This document shows positions 1 to 7,717 of a DNA stretch of 12,241 bases, one piece after another; the first letter of the stretch is position 1; every line of letters begins with the position of its first letter. The position numbers and the translations under genes are program-made. A model generated the notes under the pieces. The model searched no databases and had not been told where the DNA came from. It was given only the letters and a program-made list of their open reading frames with translations. This DNA comes from Faecalibacterium prausnitzii (GTDB taxonomy: Bacteria > Bacillota > Clostridia > Oscillospirales > Ruminococcaceae), in NCBI GenBank assembly GCA_002313795.1, contig DCCL01000035.1, positions 1 to 12,241 of the forward strand. The letters run 5' to 3'.

Positions 1-1514
1 AGGTTGATGCCCACCACCACGTCGATGGTGCCGAGGCGGAGGTCTTTGATGATCTCCATCCGCTCGAAGGTATCCACCTCGTGGTGCATATACTTGACCT
101 TGATGCCCTGCTCCGTGAAGTAATCCGTCAGGTCCTCGGCCATTTTCTTGGTCAGAGTGGTGACGAGAACCCGCTCGTGACGCTCGATGCGGGCATTGAT
201 CTCACCCAGCAGGTCCGTTACCTGGCCCTCCACCGGGCGCACCGAGATGACCGGGTCCAGCAAACCGGTGGGGCGGATGACCTGCTGGGCCACCTGCGTG
301 CTGTTCTTCCGCTCGTATTCGCCGGGGGTTGCCGAGACGAATATCATCTGATTGAGTTTGGACTCCACCTCTTCAAACTTGAGGGGGCGGTTGTCAAAGG
401 CCGACGGCAGGCGGAAACCGTACTCCACCAGCGTTTTCTTGCGGGCATAGTCTCCGCCGTACATGGCACGTACCTGCGGCAGGGTGACATGGCTCTCATC
501 CACAAAGAGCAGGAAATCATCCGGGAAATAGTCCAGCAGAGTCGTTGGCATACTGCCCGGTGCGCGGCCCGACAGGACGGCTGAATAGTTTTCGATGCCC
601 TTGCAGACGCCCACCTCGTTGAGCATCTCAATGTCGTAGTTGGTGCGCTGCTGGATGCGCTGAGCCTCGATGAGCTTGCCTTCTGCGGTGAACTGCTTCA
701 CCTGCTGGTCGCACTCGGCCCGTATCTTCTCGATAGCGGCGGCTTTTTTCTCTGCACTGACGATATAGTGGCTGGCCGGGAAGATGGCAACGTGCTTGAC
801 CACATTCTGCTTTGCCCCGGTGACCGGGTTGAACTCAGTGATTCGGTCGATCTCATCCCCGAAAAATTCCACCCGGATGGCAAGGTCGCTCATATAGGCC
901 AGATAGATATCCACGATGTCGCCGTGAACACGAAACTTATTTCGGATGAAATTAACGTCGTTCCGCTCATATTGCAGGGTGACGAGTTTCTTGCAAAGCT
1001 CGTCCCGCTCCATCTGCATTCCCGGGCGCAGGCTGATGACCATGCTACGGTAATCGATAGGGTCGCCCAGAGAATAGATGCAGGACACCGACGCCACGAT
1101 GATGACATCCCGCCGCTCCGAAAGCGCCGCCGTGGCCGAGTGGCGCAGGCGGTCGATTTCGTCGTTGATGGCGCTGTCTTTTTCGATATAGGTATCCGTG
1201 CTTGGAATATAGGCTTCCGGCTGGTAGTAGTCGTAGTAGGAAACAAAATACTCCACAGCATTATCCGGAAAAAACGAGCGGAACTCGGTGCAGAGCTGTG
1301 CCGCCAGTGTCTTGTTGTGGGCCAGCACCAGCGTGGGACGGTTGCACTGAGCGATGACATTCGCCATGGTAAAGGTCTTGCCGCTGCCGGTGACGCCCAG
1401 CAGGGTCTGGCAGCGGTCGCCCCGCTCTACCCCCTCTACCAGCTGGGCGATGGCCTGCGGCTGGTCGCCCGTGGGGGCGTAGGGCGACACCAGATGGAAT
1501 TTTTCCTCTGCCAC
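1..1514 (-). CDS. uvrB: UvrABC system protein B (excinuclease subunit), 3' end outside window
   Basis: UvrB is the damage-verifying helicase-like subunit of nucleotide excision repair. It is loaded by UvrA and recruits UvrC for incision. The start is GTG at 1514, supported by AAGGAGGG at 1521-1528 with 6 bases of spacing; 504 full codons are visible of a family length near 660-680. The Walker A motif GVTGSGKT is at residues 40-47. The aromatic beta-hairpin that clamps damaged DNA begins at about residue 89 ([14 protein letters not shown]), and the DESH Walker B-type box is at 339-342. The helicase part continues through VSATPGEYE and [16 protein letters not shown], and the window cuts the gene at VVVGINL. 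The missing part would hold the last helicase motifs and the C-terminal UvrC-binding region. It has its own strong promoter. I see no LexA-type GAAC-N4-GTTC operator next to that promoter, so SOS control is not evident here. Confidence 0.97.
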   Translation of the reverse strand, partial: MAEEKFHLVSPYAPTGDQPQAIAQLVEGVERGDRCQTLLGVTGSGKTFTMANVIAQCNRPTLVLAHNKTLAAQLCTEFRSFFPDNAVEYFVSYYDYYQPEAYIPSTDTYIEKDSAINDEIDRLRHSATAALSERRDVIIVASVSCIYSLGDPIDYRSMVISLRPGMQMERDELCKKLVTLQYERNDVNFIRNKFRVHGDIVDIYLAYMSDLAIRVEFFGDEIDRITEFNPVTGAKQNVVKHVAIFPASHYIVSAEKKAAAIEKIRAECDQQVKQFTAEGKLIEAQRIQQRTNYDIEMLNEVGVCKGIENYSAVLSGRAPGSMPTTLLDYFPDDFLLFVDESHVTLPQVRAMYGGDYARKKTLVEYGFRLPSAFDNRPLKFEEVESKLNQMIFVSATPGEYERKNSTQVAQQVIRPTGLLDPVISVRPVEGQVTDLLGEINARIERHERVLVTTLTKKMAEDLTDYFTEQGIKVKYMHHEVDTFERMEIIKDLRLGTIDVVVGIN

Positions 1515-1561
1515 AAAAAGCCCTCCTTCTCAAACCACAATTAGTTGTTTCTTCAAGAGCG

Positions 1562-1590
1562 ATTATACCACAAATATTTTATAATGTAAA
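1562..1590 (-). promoter_or_regulatory. Sigma-A-type promoter of uvrB
   Basis: On the minus strand TTTACA (1585-1590) is followed by exactly 17 bases and TATAAT (1562-1567). A TG one base upstream of the -10 box makes it an extended -10 as well. The predicted transcript starts near 1555, giving a leader of about 40 bases that ends in the uvrB ribosome binding site. This is the best promoter in the window and indicates that uvrB is expressed independently of radC. Confidence 0.85.
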
Positions 1591-1659
1591 TCATTCTCTT
1601 CCCTATGGGTGTAAAAAGCAATTTAGGAAGTTCCCCCGGGCATAGATGAGAACGGATAC

Positions 1660-1733
1660 AGCCGTCAGCACTGGCGTTTTCCCTTCCGCCATCGCTGCGT
1701 GTCACCTCTCCCAAAAACAGAAGAGTGACGGCT
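1660..1733 (-). other. Structured intergenic element between radC and uvrB (possible RNA, unassigned)
   Basis: An 8-base-pair closing stem (1660-1667 with 1726-1733, AGCCGTCA/TGACGGCT) encloses two hairpins. One has stem 1672-1676/1687-1691 (TGGCG/CGCCA) with a 10-base loop. The other has stem 1706-1711/1720-1725. In the second hairpin one pair is G-U if the minus strand is the RNA but C-A if the plus strand is, which favours a minus-strand transcript. The hairpins are joined by a 14-base strand at 1692-1705, giving a three-way-junction shape. The strand 1701-1705 can also pair with 1725-1729, competing with the closing stem. No U-tract follows, so it is not a simple terminator. It matches no riboswitch consensus that I recall. 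It lies in the 3' region of radC and upstream of the uvrB promoter. Confidence 0.4.
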
Positions 1734-1776
1734 TTCACGATCCAACCGCCGACATGCCAGCATATACGATTCAACG

Positions 1777-2511
1777 TTACCGTTCCTTCCCATAGGGGCG
1801 CAGCATGGTGCCGGTCTGGAAATCATAGAAGGGCAGGCGGTTCTCTTCCCGCATGGAAAAATATTCATTTTCCGCCAGAATGACATGGTCGCGCAGGTGC
1901 ACCTTGACCAGTCCCAGTGCCCGCACAAGGTTTTCGGTGGCGGCGATATCCTCCCGGGAGGGCAGCGGCACACCGTTGGGGTGATTGTGGCAGAGCACAA
2001 CACTGTCTGTTTTCCCCCGCAGAGCGGCAGAGACCACATCCTTCACCTCAAGACCCACCATCCGGGCATTCCCTTCCCGCAGCCAGCAGACATTTTTCAC
2101 ACGGCTGCGGCTGTCCAGCGAGAGGAGCAGCACTTTCTCCTGCCGCGCCCCGGCAAAGCGGGGCCGCAGGTAGGCCACCAGCCGCTCGGTGGTGCTCAGG
2201 GCATTCCGGGTGCTGGAACCACTTTTTATGTAATATTGGCTCACCCCTGGCAGAAGATGCAGCATCCGGGCACTGGCCGGGCCGACTCCCGGCACACTGC
2301 ACAGCTCTTCCTCGCTGGCTTCCAGCACCCCGGCAAAATCTCCGAACCGGTCGATCAGGTCATGGGCGATGCCGTTGGTATCCTTTTGTGCATTGGTCAG
2401 GTAAAGGACGTATTCCAGTGCCTCGTGGGGCGCAAGGCTGTCCAGCCCGTAGGTCTGCACCCGCTCCCGCATCCGCTGACGGTGTCCCTTATGCCGGTTT
2501 TGTTCTGCCAT
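1777..2511 (-). CDS. radC: RadC family protein (JAB/MPN metalloprotease-like domain)
   Basis: This is a 244-residue protein of the RadC (UPF0758) family, whose molecular role remains unsettled. Older literature linked it to DNA repair, but that link is weak. The N-terminal part carries a helix-hairpin-helix-like segment (VPGVGPASA, residues 73-81). The C-terminal part is a JAB1/MPN-like domain with the metal-ligand pattern His175-x-His177 and Asp188 (CHNHPNG...PSRED). Most RadC proteins have HNHPSG, so Asn179 is a small deviation. I chose ATG 2511 because AAAGGAGT (2519-2526) precedes it by 7 bases and the family N-terminus starts here. The frame stays open a further 126 codons upstream, but that part has no family similarity and overlaps the rluA start region. 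It is divergent from the rluA operon and upstream of uvrB on the same strand. Confidence 0.93.
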   Translation of the reverse strand: MAEQNRHKGHRQRMRERVQTYGLDSLAPHEALEYVLYLTNAQKDTNGIAHDLIDRFGDFAGVLEASEEELCSVPGVGPASARMLHLLPGVSQYYIKSGSSTRNALSTTERLVAYLRPRFAGARQEKVLLLSLDSRSRVKNVCWLREGNARMVGLEVKDVVSAALRGKTDSVVLCHNHPNGVPLPSREDIAATENLVRALGLVKVHLRDHVILAENEYFSMREENRLPFYDFQTGTMLRPYGKER

Positions 2512-2542
2512 GGCGCGCACTCCTTTGTTCTGAGTGATTTCT

Positions 2543-2573
2543 TTTATAGTACCCCATTTTTTCCAAAAGACAA
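2543..2573 (-). promoter_or_regulatory. Possible radC promoter
   Basis: On the minus strand TTGTCT (2568-2573) lies upstream of TACTATAAA. The -10 could be read as TATAAA (2543-2548) at 19 bases of spacing or as TACTAT at 16 bases. Neither is ideal, but no better candidate precedes the radC ribosome binding site. Confidence 0.35.
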
Positions 2574-2596
2574 GAGCCGACAGAAAATATTCTGCG

Positions 2597-2625
2597 TTGA
2601 CTTCCCAGAGCGAGTAGATTATTAT
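2597..2625 (+). promoter_or_regulatory. Promoter of the rluA-CAT-HD-HAD operon
   Basis: TTGACT (2597-2602) is separated by 17 bases from TATTAT (2620-2625). The predicted start near 2632 leaves a leader of about 175 bases before the first gene at 2807. I see no terminator or recognisable riboswitch in that leader. The promoter sits back-to-back with the radC promoter in a 295-base divergent spacer (2512-2806) that contains no other gene. Confidence 0.65.
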
Positions 2626-2806
2626 AGGTATAAACAGCCCTCTCCGTCCTGTTCTGCCTGCATTTTTCGGCTTGTTGATGTTTCTCTCCAGGAGCAAACC
2701 ATTGACAGACCGGGGCAGTTCCCGCTGACCCTCTGAAGCATTTCGTGGTCCAGAACAGAGAACTTTGCCGCAGAGGGCAAAACATCTTGAATTAAGGAAA
2801 AACAGA

Positions 2807-3832
2807 ATGAAACAATTCACTGCCACCCCAAACGATGAGGGCGTACGGCTCTCCCGCTTTGTCCAGAGCGTGACCCGCGACTTCCCCACCAGCCTTCTCT
2901 ATAAGAGCTTCCGCAACAAGCGCATCAAGGTAAATGGCAAAAAAGGCGCACCGGAAGACCGCCTGAAGACCGGCGACCTCATTGAACTGTACATCAACGA
3001 CGAATTTTTCCCGCCGGAAGGTGCAAAGCCTGCCCGAAAAGCGGCCCCGAAGCAGCAGCAGAACCAGCCCAAGGTGAATGTCATCTACGAGGACGAGAAC
3101 ATTGCCGTCCTCTATAAGCCCACGCACCTGCTCTGCCACAGCGACCGCACCGGCGACGCAAATCTTGTGGATGCCTTTACCCAGTATCTGGCTCAGAAGG
3201 GCGAGTATGACCCCCAGGGCGAGAACCGCTTCAAGCCCGGTATCTGCAACCGGCTGGACCGGGGCACCGAGGGCCTTGTCATCGCAGCCAAGAGCTATGC
3301 TGCCCTGCGGGACATGAACGAGATCATCCGCACCGACCTGCTCAAAAAAGAATACTACACCATCACCGTCGGCATCCCCCAGAGTGGGCGGTTCACCGCA
3401 TGGTGGGAGCACGATGAGAAGAACAACAAGGTGAGCATCCACGCCCACCAGTCTCAAGATGAGCGCCGCAAGCAGATCATCACCGATGTGGATGTGCTGC
3501 GCACTGCCGGGCCTTTTGCACTCTGCCGCATCGGGCTGGTGACGGGCCGCACCCATCAGATCCGTGCACATCTGGCCTATCTGGGTCGACCGGTGCTGGG
3601 AGATGTCAAATACGGCAACCGGAAGATGAACGAACGCACCGGCACTAAGACGCAGGCGCTGTGCGCTGTGCGCATCAGTTTCCTCGACATTCCTGAGGAA
3701 AACACTCTCCACTATCTCTCCGGCAAGGTCATCAAGCTGAAAGATCCGCAGATCCTGAAGCAGTTTGATGCATTGGACAAAAACAAGCAGGAGGACTCCC
3801 CCGCTCCGGCGGAAAAGCGGCAGGCCAGATAA
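2807..3832 (+). CDS. RluA family 23S rRNA/tRNA pseudouridine synthase
   Basis: This 341-residue protein isomerises specific uridines to pseudouridine in structured RNA. It has an S4-type RNA-binding domain at about residues 12-65 (RIKVNGKKG turn) and a linker rich in Lys, Gln and Ala at 71-89. The RluA catalytic domain runs from 92 to about 320. The catalytic motif is NRLDRGTEG with Asp151 as the nucleophile. The later conserved segment [10 protein letters not shown] (247-256) followed by GDVKYG is also present. The C-terminal 25 residues are charged and probably disordered. The ATG at 2807 is chosen over upstream in-frame codons because AAGGA (2794-2798) precedes it and the S4 domain begins just after. 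It resembles RluC/RluD-like enzymes of Firmicutes, but the exact target uridine cannot be read from the sequence, so I give no symbol. It is the first gene of a four-gene operon. Confidence 0.92.
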   Translation: MKQFTATPNDEGVRLSRFVQSVTRDFPTSLLYKSFRNKRIKVNGKKGAPEDRLKTGDLIELYINDEFFPPEGAKPARKAAPKQQQNQPKVNVIYEDENIAVLYKPTHLLCHSDRTGDANLVDAFTQYLAQKGEYDPQGENRFKPGICNRLDRGTEGLVIAAKSYAALRDMNEIIRTDLLKKEYYTITVGIPQSGRFTAWWEHDEKNNKVSIHAHQSQDERRKQIITDVDVLRTAGPFALCRIGLVTGRTHQIRAHLAYLGRPVLGDVKYGNRKMNERTGTKTQALCAVRISFLDIPEENTLHYLSGKVIKLKDPQILKQFDALDKNKQEDSPAPAEKRQAR

Positions 3833-3850
3833 GAAAAAGGAGCTTTTCGG

Positions 3851-4474
3851 ATGAAAAAGGTCGATATGGAACACTGGGAGCGGGCAGAGCTGTTCGAGTT
3901 TTTCTCTGCCGTTTCCCATCCCTTTTACAGCGTCACCTTCCGGGTGGATGTGACGAATCTTTACCGCTATGTGAAAGAGCATCATTTGTCTTTTTATTAC
4001 TCGCTGGGCTGGCTTGTCACCCGGGCTGTGAACGCTGTGGAGAACTTCCGCTATACTGTGCGGGACGGGCAGGTCTGGCTCATTGACGAGCGGGTGCCCA
4101 GCTTCACCGACCTGAAACTCGGCAGCAGCCAGTTCCACATCGTGACGCTCCACTATCAGGACGACATCGAAGCGTTTTGTGCCGCCACCAAAGCCCGCAG
4201 CGTCGCCCAGACCACCCTGCTGGATCAGGATGCCGACGAAAACGACACCCTGATCTATTTCTCCTGCACGCCATGGTTCGACATCACCGGCCTGACCAAC
4301 GAGCGGAACTTTGACCGGGATGACAACATTCCCCGCATTGCCTGGGGCAAATATGTGGAAGGAAACGGCCGCAAGACGCTGGGCATGTCGCTGGAGGTCA
4401 ACCACCGTTTCGTGGATGGCTATCATCTGGGACAGTTTTACCAGAAACTGCAGGCCGACATCGACGCTTTATAA
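3851..4474 (+). CDS. CAT-like O-acetyltransferase (chloramphenicol acetyltransferase family)
   Basis: This 207-residue protein is close in length and plan to type A chloramphenicol acetyltransferases (about 215-220). Those enzymes transfer acetyl from acetyl-CoA to a hydroxyl group as trimers. Recognisable family segments are FRVDVTNLY near residue 30, a region like the FRMAMKDGELVIWD stretch of CAT at 66-79, FSCTPWFDITGL (137-148), and the C-terminal active-site motif NHRFVDG. There His185 and Asp189 occupy the catalytic His-x3-Asp positions. Classical CATs have two histidines (HHxxxDG); here the first is Asn. Many such chromosomal relatives in gut Firmicutes have no proven drug target, so resistance should not be assumed. 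It starts 18 bases after rluA with AAGGAG at 3837-3842 and overlaps the following in-frame TAATG. Confidence 0.85.
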   Translation: MKKVDMEHWERAELFEFFSAVSHPFYSVTFRVDVTNLYRYVKEHHLSFYYSLGWLVTRAVNAVENFRYTVRDGQVWLIDERVPSFTDLKLGSSQFHIVTLHYQDDIEAFCAATKARSVAQTTLLDQDADENDTLIYFSCTPWFDITGLTNERNFDRDDNIPRIAWGKYVEGNGRKTLGMSLEVNHRFVDGYHLGQFYQKLQADIDAL

Positions 4475-4480
4475 TGCAAA

Positions 4481-4487
4481 AAGGAGG
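4481..4487 (+). promoter_or_regulatory. Ribosome binding site that fixes the HD-protein start
   Basis: AAGGAGG lies 7 bases before ATG 4495. An earlier in-frame ATG at 4474 overlaps the stop codon of the acetyltransferase gene (TAATG) but has no Shine-Dalgarno sequence, so 4495 is the likelier start. The extra 7 codons would encode the binding site itself. Confidence 0.8.
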
Positions 4488-4494
4488 CTTTCCG

Positions 4495-5079
4495 ATGTAT
4501 CCAGACCGCAAGACTGCCGAGGCCCTTCTGGCTGAAGCCGAACCGCACAATCCCGGCCCCTGGGGCGACCACAGCCGCACGGCGGCACACTGTGCTGAGG
4601 CCATCGCCGCAGCCTGTGGACTGGATGCAGACAAAGCTTATGTGCTGGGTCTGCTCCACGACATCGGGCGGCGGTATGGCAAGCGCCACCTCGGCCATGT
4701 GGTGGACGGCTACCGCTATATGCTCTCGCTGGGATATAACGAAGTGGCGCGAGTCTGTCTGAGCCATTCCTTCAACGACCAGTCTCTGGCCGATTATGTA
4801 GGCCACCGGGACACCACTCCCGAAGAAACAAAAATCATCGCCGATGGGCTGAACGCCATGGTCTATGACGAATATGACCGTCTCATCCAGCTCTGCGACT
4901 CGCTGGCCGGGGCCGACGGCGTCATGGACATCATCGAGCGGATGGAAGATGTCCGCCGCCGCTATGGGGACTATCCGCAGAAAAAATGGGACATCAATCT
5001 CGCCATCAAAGCCCACTTTGAAGAGCTGGCCGGGCGGGATATTTACGACATTGTGGGCCAGCCCACCGCCCACAAGTAA
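4495..5079 (+). CDS. HD domain-containing phosphohydrolase
   Basis: This 194-residue protein is of the HD superfamily, metal-dependent phosphohydrolases that act on nucleotides or other phosphoesters. Candidate metal ligands in the usual order are His26 (DHSRT), His55-Asp56 in LLHDIGR, His68 and His91, and Asp135 in LCDSLAG. The compact all-helical domain fills most of the protein, and no second domain is visible. Similar short HDIG-type proteins are widespread in Clostridia and mostly uncharacterised, so the substrate is unknown. It lies 20 bases after the CAT-like gene and 31 bases before the HAD phosphatase, in the same operon. Confidence 0.85.
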   Translation: MYPDRKTAEALLAEAEPHNPGPWGDHSRTAAHCAEAIAAACGLDADKAYVLGLLHDIGRRYGKRHLGHVVDGYRYMLSLGYNEVARVCLSHSFNDQSLADYVGHRDTTPEETKIIADGLNAMVYDEYDRLIQLCDSLAGADGVMDIIERMEDVRRRYGDYPQKKWDINLAIKAHFEELAGRDIYDIVGQPTAHK

Positions 5080-5110
5080 GTTTTCCCCTTTGCACTGGAG
5101 GTACGACGCC

Positions 5111-5887
5111 ATGCACAAGCCCCGCATCATCTTCTTTGACATCGACGGCACCCTCATCGACATGGAGAAAAAGCGCATCAGCAAAAAGATGCTGGAGACT
5201 CTGCGCCGCTTACAGGTAGGCGGTGTCCTTCTTGCCATCGCCACCGGACGCGGCCCCATGGCCGTGCCAGAATTTGACGGGGTGAGCTTTGATGTCTTTC
5301 TCACCTACAACGGCTGTTATTGTTACAGCCGCACCGGAGAGATCTTCAGCCACCCTCTCCCCGCAGCGGATGTGCAGGCCATCATCCGGAACGCCGCAGC
5401 ACTGGGACGGCCGCTGTCGGTGGCCGGAAAGACCACCATGCTCTCCAACGGGACGGATGACGATTTAACGGCATATTATGCTTTTGGCGGAAGAGTGCCG
5501 GTCATCTCCGACCAGTTCGAAGAAGTCTCAAAGGGTGAGGTGTTCCAGCTTCTGATGGGCTGCCGGAAGAGCGACTGGCCTGCCATCCTCAAAGGGACCA
5601 CCGGGGCTAAGATTGCCGCCTGGTGGGACCGGGCGGTGGACATCATCCCATCTTCGGGCGGCAAGGGCGTCGGCATCCGGAAGGTATTGGAACATTACGG
5701 CCTGACACCGGACGACGCCATGGCCTTCGGCGACGGAAACAATGATATCGAAATGTTTCATGCTGTCGGGCACAGTGTCGCCATGGGCAATGCATCGGCA
5801 GAGCTGAAAGCCATTGCCAGTGATGTCTGCGGCCCCTGCGCCGAGGACGGCATCTATCACTACTGTCTGGAAAAAGAGTTTCTCTGA
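5111..5887 (+). CDS. Cof-type HAD-IIB family phosphatase
   Basis: This 258-residue haloacid dehalogenase-type hydrolase is of the Cof/IIB subgroup, cytosolic enzymes that dephosphorylate sugar phosphates, FMN/PLP-like cofactors or similar small metabolites. Motif I is FFDIDGTL with the nucleophile Asp10 and acid/base Asp12. Motif II is ATGR with Thr45, motif III is Lys185 in SSGGKGVGI, and motif IV is GDGNND (207-212) binding magnesium. The insert between motifs II and III (about 60-180) is the C2-type cap that defines substrate range. The ATG at 5111 follows GGAGG (5097-5101) by 9 bases; the frame is open upstream only by chance over the HD gene. It is the last gene of the operon, ending 12 bases before a strong terminator stem. 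Confidence 0.92.
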   Translation: MHKPRIIFFDIDGTLIDMEKKRISKKMLETLRRLQVGGVLLAIATGRGPMAVPEFDGVSFDVFLTYNGCYCYSRTGEIFSHPLPAADVQAIIRNAAALGRPLSVAGKTTMLSNGTDDDLTAYYAFGGRVPVISDQFEEVSKGEVFQLLMGCRKSDWPAILKGTTGAKIAAWWDRAVDIIPSSGGKGVGIRKVLEHYGLTPDDAMAFGDGNNDIEMFHAVGHSVAMGNASAELKAIASDVCGPCAEDGIYHYCLEKEFL

Positions 5888-5899
5888 CCTCAAAATACA

Positions 5900-5936
5900 A
5901 AAAGGTGGATGCACGATTTCTGTGCATCCACCTTTT
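5900..5936. terminator. Bidirectional rho-independent terminator
   Basis: A perfect 15-base-pair stem (5900-5914 with 5922-5936, AAAAGGTGGATGCAC arm) has a 7-base loop. The A-rich and T-rich ends of the arms, plus flanking T runs (TTTTCTGTTT on the plus strand, TTTTTGTATTTT on the minus strand), let it act in both directions. It sits between two convergent stop codons, 12 and 11 bases away, and so closes both the plus-strand operon and the minus-strand envelope block. Confidence 0.9.
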
Positions 5937-5947
5937 CTGTTTATCCG

Positions 5948-6346
5948 TTACTTTTTCTCGTCGTGCTCGGTCTGTTCGGCTTCCTGCTGCTGGCGCAGTT
6001 TTTTGATGCGCTTTTTCTCGCTTTCCACCCGGGGCCAGGGCCACGAGAAGCCTTCATTCTCTTTGCACCAGCGGGTCAGCGGGTAGAACGCAAAGGCCAG
6101 TCCGAACAGATACAGCAGAATGTACAGCAGACCCGAGAGCGTCACCAGTGCATCCAACGCACCGATGAGAGCCATGATAAAGCCTGCTTTCAGGAAAAAG
6201 AGTCCGTTCTGGCGGCAGTATTCCGGGAAGTTCTCTGCCTTGACGGCCTGACGGCCCTGGTCTCCCCAGACACGGGGATTTTTCATGACCGAATAGCCAT
6301 AAAAGACCAGCATCAGGCCGCAGGTGAGCTGAAATCCAAAAAACAT
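5948..6346 (-). CDS. Small membrane protein of unknown function
   Basis: I do not recognise a characterised family. The 132-residue product has three likely membrane segments: about residues 2-20 (FFGFQLTCGLMLVFYGYSV), 48-69 (GLFFLKAGFIMALIGALDAL) and 71-91 (GLLYILLYLFGLAFAFYPL). A polar loop at 21-47 joins the first two. A charged tail after residue 92 is rich in Lys, Glu and Gln and probably faces the cytoplasm. The layout is reminiscent of short SdpI- or DUF3784-type membrane proteins, but I cannot claim membership. ATG 6346 has GAGGA at 6355-6359, 8 bases upstream. It follows lysA by 45 bases on the same strand with no terminator between, so it is probably the last gene of that transcript. 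Confidence 0.8.
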   Translation of the reverse strand: MFFGFQLTCGLMLVFYGYSVMKNPRVWGDQGRQAVKAENFPEYCRQNGLFFLKAGFIMALIGALDALVTLSGLLYILLYLFGLAFAFYPLTRWCKENEGFSWPWPRVESEKKRIKKLRQQQEAEQTEHDEKK

Positions 6347-6391
6347 TGCGTCGTTCCTCGCTTATTCGTGGTGTTGTGGGAGATGGCCTGC

Positions 6392-7690
6392 TCAGTCGTC
6401 GTTATACTCGCCCAGCAGCGGCTTCATGAAAGGCAGGAAGTCGAGCGTTGCGAAGTAATCGCGGGGCGTCTCTGCGCGGCGGATGAGGCGATGGGTGCCG
6501 TCCTCGCAGAGCAGGACTTCGGCACTGCGCAGCTTACCGTTGTAGTTGTAGCCCATGGCAGAGCCGTGTGCACCGGTGTCGTGGATGTACACGATATCAC
6601 CGATGTCGATCTTGGGCAGCATCCGGTCAATGGCAAACTTATCGTTGTTCTCGCACAGACCGCCGACCACGTCATACTTGTGGTCGTGGGGAGCGTCCTC
6701 CTTGCCCAGCACAGTGATATGGTGATAAGCGCCGTACATGGCAGGACGCATCAGGTTGGCAGCGCAGGCGTCCAGACCGATGTATTCCTTGTAGATATGC
6801 TTCTCATGGATGGCAGTAGCCACCAGAGCGCCGTAAGGGCCGGTGGTGAAGCGGCCCATCTCGGTGAAGATGGAGACATCGCCCATGCCCGCAGGAACGA
6901 GGATCTCCTCAAACTTCTTGCGGACGCCCTCACCGATGGCCATGATGTCGTTCTCGGTCTGCTCGGGGCGGTACGGGATGCCCACGCCGCCGGACAGGTT
7001 GATGTAAGCGATATGCACACCAGTGGCCTTCTGGACGCGAACCGCCAGATTGAACAGGATGCCGGCCAGCTCGGGGTAATACTCATCGGAGATGGTGTTG
7101 GAGGCGAGGAAAGCATGGATGCCGAAGTTCTTGGCACCCTTGGCGGCCAGCTTCTTGTAGCTGTCGATCATCTGTTCCTCAGTCATGCCATACTTGGCAT
7201 CGCCGGGCTTATCCATGACCTGGAAGCCCTCTTTGCTCTCGCCCAGCTGGAAGGTGCCGCCCGGGTTGTAGCGGCAGAAGATATTCTCGGGCACACCTGC
7301 CACACGCTCGAGGAAGTCCACCATGGTGGCATCGTCGAGGTTGATATAAGCGCCCAGCTCATAGGCTTTCTTCATGTCCTCCACGGGAGTCTGGTTGGAA
7401 GAGAACATGATGTCGCTGCCCTTGAAGCCGCAGACTTCGCTGAGCATCAGTTCCGTCAGAGAGGAGCAGTCCACACCGCAGCCCTCTTCCTTGAGGATCT
7501 GGAGGATGACGGGATTAGGCAGAGCCTTGACCGCAAAATACTCGCGGAAGCCCTTATTCCAGCTGAATGCCTTGTTGATGCGGCGGGCGTTCTCGCGGAT
7601 ACCCTTCTCGTCATAGACGTGGAAGGGGGTGGGTACGTCCTGGATGATGTCCTGAGCCATGGACTCAGTCAAAAACGGTTTCTTTTCCAT
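6392..7690 (-). CDS. lysA: Diaminopimelate decarboxylase (clostridial-type clade)
   Basis: This 432-residue PLP-dependent fold-III decarboxylase converts meso-diaminopimelate to lysine, the last step of lysine biosynthesis, and so competes with peptidoglycan synthesis for meso-DAP. The PLP-binding lysine is Lys55 in FAVKALPNP at the start of the alpha/beta barrel. The phosphate-binding glycine stretch SGGVGIPY is at 233-240. The barrel/C-terminal interface has EMGRFTTGPYG (277-287). The active-site cysteine is Cys346 in GLCENNDKF. Classical LysA enzymes have a CESGD box and EPGR where this protein has CENND and EMGR. The same variants occur in proteins annotated as DAP decarboxylase in Clostridia as I recall them, so the call is good but the substrate is not proven. 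GAGGG (7700-7704) precedes ATG 7690 by 9 bases. No lysine riboswitch or clear promoter is seen upstream, so readthrough from the dehydratase gene is likely. Confidence 0.88.
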   Translation of the reverse strand: MEKKPFLTESMAQDIIQDVPTPFHVYDEKGIRENARRINKAFSWNKGFREYFAVKALPNPVILQILKEEGCGVDCSSLTELMLSEVCGFKGSDIMFSSNQTPVEDMKKAYELGAYINLDDATMVDFLERVAGVPENIFCRYNPGGTFQLGESKEGFQVMDKPGDAKYGMTEEQMIDSYKKLAAKGAKNFGIHAFLASNTISDEYYPELAGILFNLAVRVQKATGVHIAYINLSGGVGIPYRPEQTENDIMAIGEGVRKKFEEILVPAGMGDVSIFTEMGRFTTGPYGALVATAIHEKHIYKEYIGLDACAANLMRPAMYGAYHHITVLGKEDAPHDHKYDVVGGLCENNDKFAIDRMLPKIDIGDIVYIHDTGAHGSAMGYNYNGKLRSAEVLLCEDGTHRLIRRAETPRDYFATLDFLPFMKPLLGEYNDD

Positions 7691-7717
7691 GATTTACATC
7701 CCTCTCATATATTTTGA

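Noticed and set aside
1553..1774. A 73-codon open frame right after radC on the minus strand
   Set aside because: It starts at TTG without a ribosome binding site, runs through the structured element and the uvrB promoter, and its protein looks like nothing known.
1515..1776. Search for a LexA (SOS) operator near uvrB and radC
   Set aside because: No GAAC-N4-GTTC-like site is seen near the promoter.
2792..4426. A 544-codon open frame on the minus strand opposite rluA and the CAT-like gene
   Set aside because: It is an antisense shadow of two well-supported genes, with no start signal or family similarity.
5909..7717. A 602-codon open frame on the plus strand opposite lysA and the small membrane protein
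   Set aside because: It is antisense to genes with clear family motifs, has no ribosome binding site or recognisable domain, and is a by-product of GC-rich codon use.
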